Source: Spirogloea muscicola (lineage: Eukaryota; Streptophyta; Zygnematophyceae; Spirogloeales; Spirogloeaceae). Taken from it: a stretch of 12,165 nt of DNA. The notes beneath the pieces were generated by a model that was given only the letters and a program-made list of their open reading frames with translations, did not search any database and was not told the origin of the DNA. The stretch is from contig WELB01000075.1 in the NCBI GenBank assembly GCA_009602725.1, positions 409,970-422,134 on the forward strand. Reading direction: 5' to 3'. The position numbers and the translations under genes are program-made. Shown here in pieces: positions 8,401 through 12,165 of this stretch. The first letter of the stretch is position 1; each line of letters starts with the position of its first letter.

Positions 8401-11400
8401 ATTAAAGGAACCTGCCTTCACGGATGCTTGCTGGGCCAGCCAGCATGCTGGGTGTCCCCACGACATGTTCCATAGAGAACTTTGTAGCCAGTACGACTCA
8501 GAATGGCGTACCTCCCATAAAGAGGCAAGTACTTAACACGTGAACCAAGGCATGTTGCTGACGTGAACTTTTGAGAACGTCGCTATGCAGCCTACTTCTG
8601 AGTGGCACAAAGCAATATTGGATGACAGTGTGCCAGTTCAGTCTTATATTTCACATGCAGAACCCTCCACATCAACACTTCTTCACCTGGTCAGCAAACC
8701 GCTGTATAGGGGCGGCTCTTGTCTGGGCATCTTCCACCATTCTCACAATGTCTCCCAGCACAGTGTCCCCTCCCGCCTTCTTTGCCTCCACAGTCAGTGT
8801 GCCATTGTAATTCACAGTACCGGCTGTGACCTCCGACTACAATTCCAAGTGATGCCCAGTGCAAGTACTGCATAAGCCCATGCCCAAGAATCGAAGAATC
8901 GCTGCATCATGCATGCCTCTGAGCACAAAGTCGTGAATACATTACACAGATACATCACTGAATTATGCAGACTGTCATCATGCACCCAACGTGCCTGCCC
9001 GACAAGCATCCACATACCACCCATTAGTAGAAACTTCAATGGCCGCTTAGCTCACCCCAGCCTCTTTGAGAACTGGCATAGGCTCCCCTGTGATGCTGGA
9101 CTCATCAACAGTGCTTCGACCCGCTTGCACAGTACCATCAACAGGGAGTCTGTCCTGCACAAGCAAAAGAGTGAGCATGTCAGATAGATGAGATCGTAAT
9201 TTGTAAGAATCACATATAAGTATGACATATAAGTATGACAGCATTCAGGAAAGGAGGTGACCATATACAGCACAGAGAGGTGACATACTCCTGGAAGCAC
9301 CACAACTCGATCGCCTTTAACCAGACTGTCTGTCGCCACCATAGATGTCATTCCTCCGTCAGAAGGCTCGCTTGACAACAGGCGAGCCTGGCTTGGCAGC
9401 AACGAGAGCAGCGAAGTCATATCGGAAGTCGCCTGCAGCTTCGCTCGCTCTTCGACGGCACGGCCCAATAAAACAAACGCCAGTAGCATCACTGGCTCCT
9501 CGAAAAAGGACTGCCACCCCTGCCATCCCATACATGGCTCAGCTGTGAGAAGGCATGCAAAGCACAAATCAGTACAAGAGTAAGCATAAGGCAAACTCAA
9601 ACACTCCGTGAAAGCAGCGTGAGCACAAGATTGATAATACTGACGTTGTGACTAACTTCTGCTTTCGAAAATGCTGGAGTTTGGACCAGGGAGCATCGCC
9701 AAGACTTTGTGCGCCTTCGTGCTAGAGGACGCAAGCTCTTGCTTGGAGAGAAGCACCTCACCAACTTGGGGAGGAGGGCCGCTGCTGAGCTGACGCCAAA
9801 GGAGGACATGGCCCCGAGGCCAACCAGCGTGTTCATGTTGGGCGAGCCTTTCTGCAGGCTCGTCCAGCCGTCAACCAGGAGTTTCCGCCCAGGCCCAATC
9901 AATGCCACCACAGAGAGGGCGACATGGAACGGTGTCGTGTGTAGAAAGTGAAGCCAGGACGGAAATAGCCGAGGAAAGTAGTGCGCAGCGTGGCCTGCCA
10001 GGCAAGCTGCAGCCAGGCCCCATGCCACTGCTAGCCTCCTTCCTTCACCCAGCAACAGACAATTGTACCGAATGTTTATACAGAGGCTTGACCTACTGCG
10101 TGTGTGCAGAATCTCCTAAGTTCTTGAGAATAGTGTATTGAGAATATCGATATAGGGACTTCGGTGCATTTCCAGTCCCAGAAGTACTAGGGTCAGCTTC
10201 AAAGACTCGCATCAGGCTCAAGAGTGTCCAAAACTCTACATGCACACAATGCTGGAAATGCAGAGTCTAATGCCAACAGGAGAGCCCTCAAGTGGAGCTT
10301 GTACAGAAGCAAAACTCACCGCTGTCTCTCAGGCGTTGCAAGCGTTCCTCCCTCTTGCGTTGTGCGGTCGGCATGAGCTGAGCTCCACCGCTCGCCTCTG
10401 TAAATAGATGGCATGTGTATACATCAACGAAATCAACACAAGAGGCGCGGTCTTCAACTAAACCCCTCATAGACAGGACGTTTGTAAGGCTAGAGTTGGC
10501 CTCCCTCTCAATTTCATGCGCACAGCGCGCCTTCTCATAGACAAGCATAAAATCACTGAGGGGGTGTAATCAGGAAACCTCAAGTAGCTGAGTCACCTCT
10601 GACTGTAGACGTGTAGCCGCTCTCAGTCAGCCGCTCTGCAAGTACTCTGGCAATCGTGCTTTTCCTAGTGAGGCCACTTTCAGCGTCTATCTCATCTTCA
10701 GCAACTTCGACCAGGGCAGTCTCCGTCGTGAGGTTGACTGAGGCTGATTGCACGTATCGCTGTATGCAGGGTCCAGGCTTTCGTCAGCAGATGGTGCAAA
10801 TTGACCAGCCAAGCCTTTGCAAGTCACGACACATCATCATACAGTGCTTGCCTAAGAATACCTACACGGTGAGAGGAGCAGGAGTGGAGCTCATGTACTA
10901 ACTCGACACTGGAGTGGCAAGAGTAGCGAGATAAAATTGCCACAGGATGCAAAGCAATTGTGCCCATGATGCTCATATAGCAGGCCACATCTTGTGTCCT
11001 TATTTGCCAGCATCTTCTCAGTCTCAGTTTGACAGACCTCTTGTTCAAGGATGCGCTTCACGGAAGAGGCACAGCTGCCACACGACATGCCCTGCAATGC
11101 ACCGATGGCAGATATTGTGACCAGCTTGACCTGGGGAAGGAGGTCTGTATGTCACCAGTACCAAAGTGCTTGTTGAGTATCAGACAGATTGCCATGACGA
11201 CCTTATCAGGCTTTGAGGCATTATGTGGATACTAAGCAGGGTTTATGCAGCATCTGAGTGCTAACCCCCACGTCCAGGACAATGGTGCCTTCTGATCTTG
11301 CAGTCGTGCACTCCTCCGCGTCCTTCACCACAGCCGCAGGTGGCCCCGGGGAGCTGTGGAAGCCGTCGCCCCCACCTCCGCCACCCCAGCCTCTCTCGCC

Positions 11401-11568
11401 GCCAACGCCCCCGGACCCGCCGCCTCCGTAGGAGTAAAGGGCGTTGCTTATGCTCGCCACTGGCGGTCTGAAGCCTCCTCCCTGGCAGCGGCAGGCCACG
11501 ACCATGGCTGCCTTCCACAGGATTGCAGCCCTGGCTCGGCCCCTCAGATCGCCCAGTGCCGGCCGCAT
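5460..11568 (-). CDS. PAA1: Copper-transporting P1B-1 ATPase, chloroplast envelope PAA1/HMA6 type; 16 exons
   Basis: The enzyme should pump Cu(I) across the chloroplast envelope towards the stroma. Exons (descending): 11568-11266, 11091-11038, 10759-10597, 10397-10320, 10042-9762, 9519-9289, 9154-9056, 8836-8687, 8357-8211, 8040-7990, 7800-7637, 7347-7218, 6924-6827, 6627-6384, 6078-5794, 5651-5460. The 15 introns are all GT-AG, phases agree, and the product is 889 residues (plant PAA proteins are about 880-950). In order: N-terminal basic/Ala-rich segment compatible with a transit peptide, Gly-rich linker (about 43-70), HMA metal-binding GMSCGSC (C105, C108), SPNMNTLVGLG, actuator TGEP (392-395), CPC in TM6 (506-508), phosphorylated D550 in DKTGT, HP (598-599), GCG (628-630), MLSGDKK (709-715), MVGDGVND (757-764), TM7 YN-x4-P (824-830), TM8 M853..SS. 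PAA1 fits better than PAA2 at GLLIRGGDVLEKVS and at VGIPIAAG. The ATG at 11568 follows an in-frame TGA at 11613-11611. The tail after TM8 holds HHGHH. Confidence 0.96.
6222..6258. repeat. Three tandem copies of TTTGTAGCAGAC
   Basis: Copies lie at 6222-6233, 6235-6246 and 6247-6258, with one extra T between the first and second. They sit inside intron 14 of the copper ATPase gene (6383-6079 on the minus strand). This looks like a recent slippage-type repeat with no coding role. Confidence 0.9.
9213..9238. repeat. Two tandem copies of CATATAAGTATGA
   Basis: Exact 13-base units lie at 9213-9225 and 9226-9238, within intron 6 of the copper ATPase gene (9288-9155). It is a short recent duplication in non-coding DNA. 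Confidence 0.9.
10165..10262. repeat. 11-bp inverted repeat in intron 4 of the copper ATPase gene
   Basis: TGCATTTCCAG at 10165-10175 is the exact reverse complement of CTGGAAATGCA at 10252-10262, with 76 bases between. Both arms lie inside the 277-base intron 10319-10043. The pair could fold the intron RNA, but a pairing this short over that distance could also be chance. Confidence 0.6.
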
Positions 11569-11640
11569 GAACGCCTGAGAGCAGCGACACGAAGCAACGA
11601 CGACGACGACTCAGTTTCCCATGTAAGTTGAAGTTGTCAA

Positions 11641-11668
11641 CCCTAAGCCTTAAACCTCAAACCCTGAG
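11641..11668. repeat. Degenerate CCCTAAA-like heptads, block 1
   Basis: Four consecutive 7-mers starting at 11641, 11648, 11655 and 11662 (CCCTAAG, CCTTAAA and two similar) each differ from the plant/Chlorella-type telomere unit CCCTAAA by one or two bases. The block ends the first 89-base unit and overlaps the start of the second. It can be read as an interstitial telomere-like remnant or as telo-box-like promoter DNA. Confidence 0.6.
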
Positions 11669-11731
11669 AGCAGCGACACGAAGTAGAGAGACAACTCAGT
11701 TCCTACGTAAGTCGAGGTCGTAGCCGTACAC

Positions 11732-11766
11732 ACTAAAACCCTGAGCCCTACACCTGAAGCCTGAAG
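11732..11766. repeat. Degenerate CCCTAAA-like heptads, block 2
   Basis: Five consecutive 7-mers start at 11732, 11739, 11746, 11753 and 11760 (ACTAAAA, CCCTGAG, CCCTACA, CCTGAAG, CCTGAAG). They are more decayed than block 1. They occupy the corresponding place at the end of the second 89-base unit. Confidence 0.5.
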
Positions 11767-12165
11767 GTTTGCGAGTTTCTAGACCAGCTTTGGGAGCTGC
11801 TCCTCGTCAGGTAGGATAATGGAGGGCAGCAAGCCACGACTCCAGCACAGTGTGCTGGCCAGCTCACTGTCGTCAGCGGCGGGCAAGAGACTGCCGGCTA
11901 CAGTACAAGCACAAAGGCAGCAGAGGCTTCTCTCGCTCGAACGGGCCCGACATCGCTGTGCTGCTGCCCACACTCATTTGGGCTGGCCCCTCCAGCTCAG
12001 CCAGTAGTAGCAGTGCTTCCCTTGAAGTAGCAGTGTTGAAAGCAGCTGCTGAAGCGAAGGATGCTCGCTGGAAGCGCGACCGACCTGCGGGCTCGGTGGC
12101 AGCTGCGGCCGCCACGCCGTCGGGCCGGCGCCGAGGCCCGCCGCATCGCGCACGCGGACGGCGCC
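11767..12165. other. Unassigned right end; open frames on both strands, GC-rich at the edge
   Basis: No gene can be called securely. On the plus strand one frame is open from the TAA at 11817-11819 to the edge but lacks an ATG; it holds a helix-like segment SLEVAVLKAAAEAKDARWKR and then an Ala/Arg-rich stretch. On the minus strand one frame enters from the edge and ends at a TGA near 11873; it is Ala/Ser-rich. A second minus frame ends at 11779 with LPSIILPDEEQLPKLV, which reads like a genuine C-terminus, but it has a stop just upstream at about 11975 and would need a splice acceptor. This region may hold the end of an upstream minus-strand gene, a first exon of the ATPase, or the start of a divergent gene. 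Confidence 0.35.

Larger units (their letters stand above)
11574..11766. repeat. Diverged tandem duplication, about 89-base unit, overlapping the 5' leader of the copper ATPase gene
   Basis: A 21-base block is identical at 11574-11594 and 11663-11683. After it, both units share a degraded actcagtt...c.tgtaagt/c.cgtaagt segment and end in a run of telomere-like 7-mers. The first unit begins 6 bases upstream of the ATPase start codon, so the duplication probably reshaped its leader or promoter. On the minus strand each unit carries a ctgctctcag acceptor-like sequence, so a 5' UTR intron is possible. Confidence 0.8.

Noticed and set aside
8571-8875. Plus-strand open frames opposite ATPase exon 8
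   Set aside because: They are antisense shadows of the exon coding for NYNGTLTVEAKKAGGDTVLG.
11819-12007. 62-codon plus-strand frame that resembles a transit peptide
   Set aside because: It ends in tandem stop codons with no donor site I trust and no downstream gene visible. Composition alone is not enough.

Overview
The window looks like nuclear DNA of a green alga, probably a trebouxiophyte (Chlorella/Coccomyxa-like) chlorophyte. The reasons are: two genes split by many GT-AG introns (about 80-350 bases each); a plant-type CRIB-RhoGAP; a copper ATPase that follows the plant chloroplast-envelope PAA1/HMA6 pattern almost residue for residue; GC-rich, Ala/Gly-rich ends; and degenerate CCCTAAA-like heptads. 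The lineage is an inference, because no rRNA or marker gene is present.

Layout. (1) Bases 1 to about 345, minus strand: the C-terminal part of a retroelement-like protein runs off the left edge. It has a Cys/His zinc-knuckle-like motif like those found after reverse transcriptase in non-LTR elements. (2) About 346-1010: GC-rich low-complexity DNA with a trinucleotide tract and a 21-base tandem repeat. (3) 1011-5104, plus strand: a seven-exon RopGAP gene with a CRIB motif, a RhoGAP domain and a very long acidic tail of about 700 residues. (4) 5105-5459: a convergent intergenic spacer with a perfect 9-bp hairpin. (5) 5460-11568, minus strand: a 16-exon P1B-1 copper ATPase of 889 predicted residues, with every catalytic motif intact. 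(6) 11569-12165: a diverged 89-base duplication ending in telomere-like heptads, then a stretch with open frames on both strands that I cannot assign.

The two main genes are convergent and have no obvious shared pathway. One should damp Rho/Rop GTPase signalling at membranes. The other should move Cu(I) across the chloroplast envelope towards plastocyanin and Cu/Zn superoxide dismutase. I found no CRISPR array, tRNA, rRNA or complete mobile element. The most interesting points are in the RopGAP gene. One intron has a length divisible by three, has no stop codon, and would add an Ala-rich membrane-like helix between CRIB and GAP if retained. Another intron decides between a 486- and a 973-residue protein. 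The N-terminal helix that precedes CRIB in plant homologues appears in a reading frame one base out of register with the intron that should join it.
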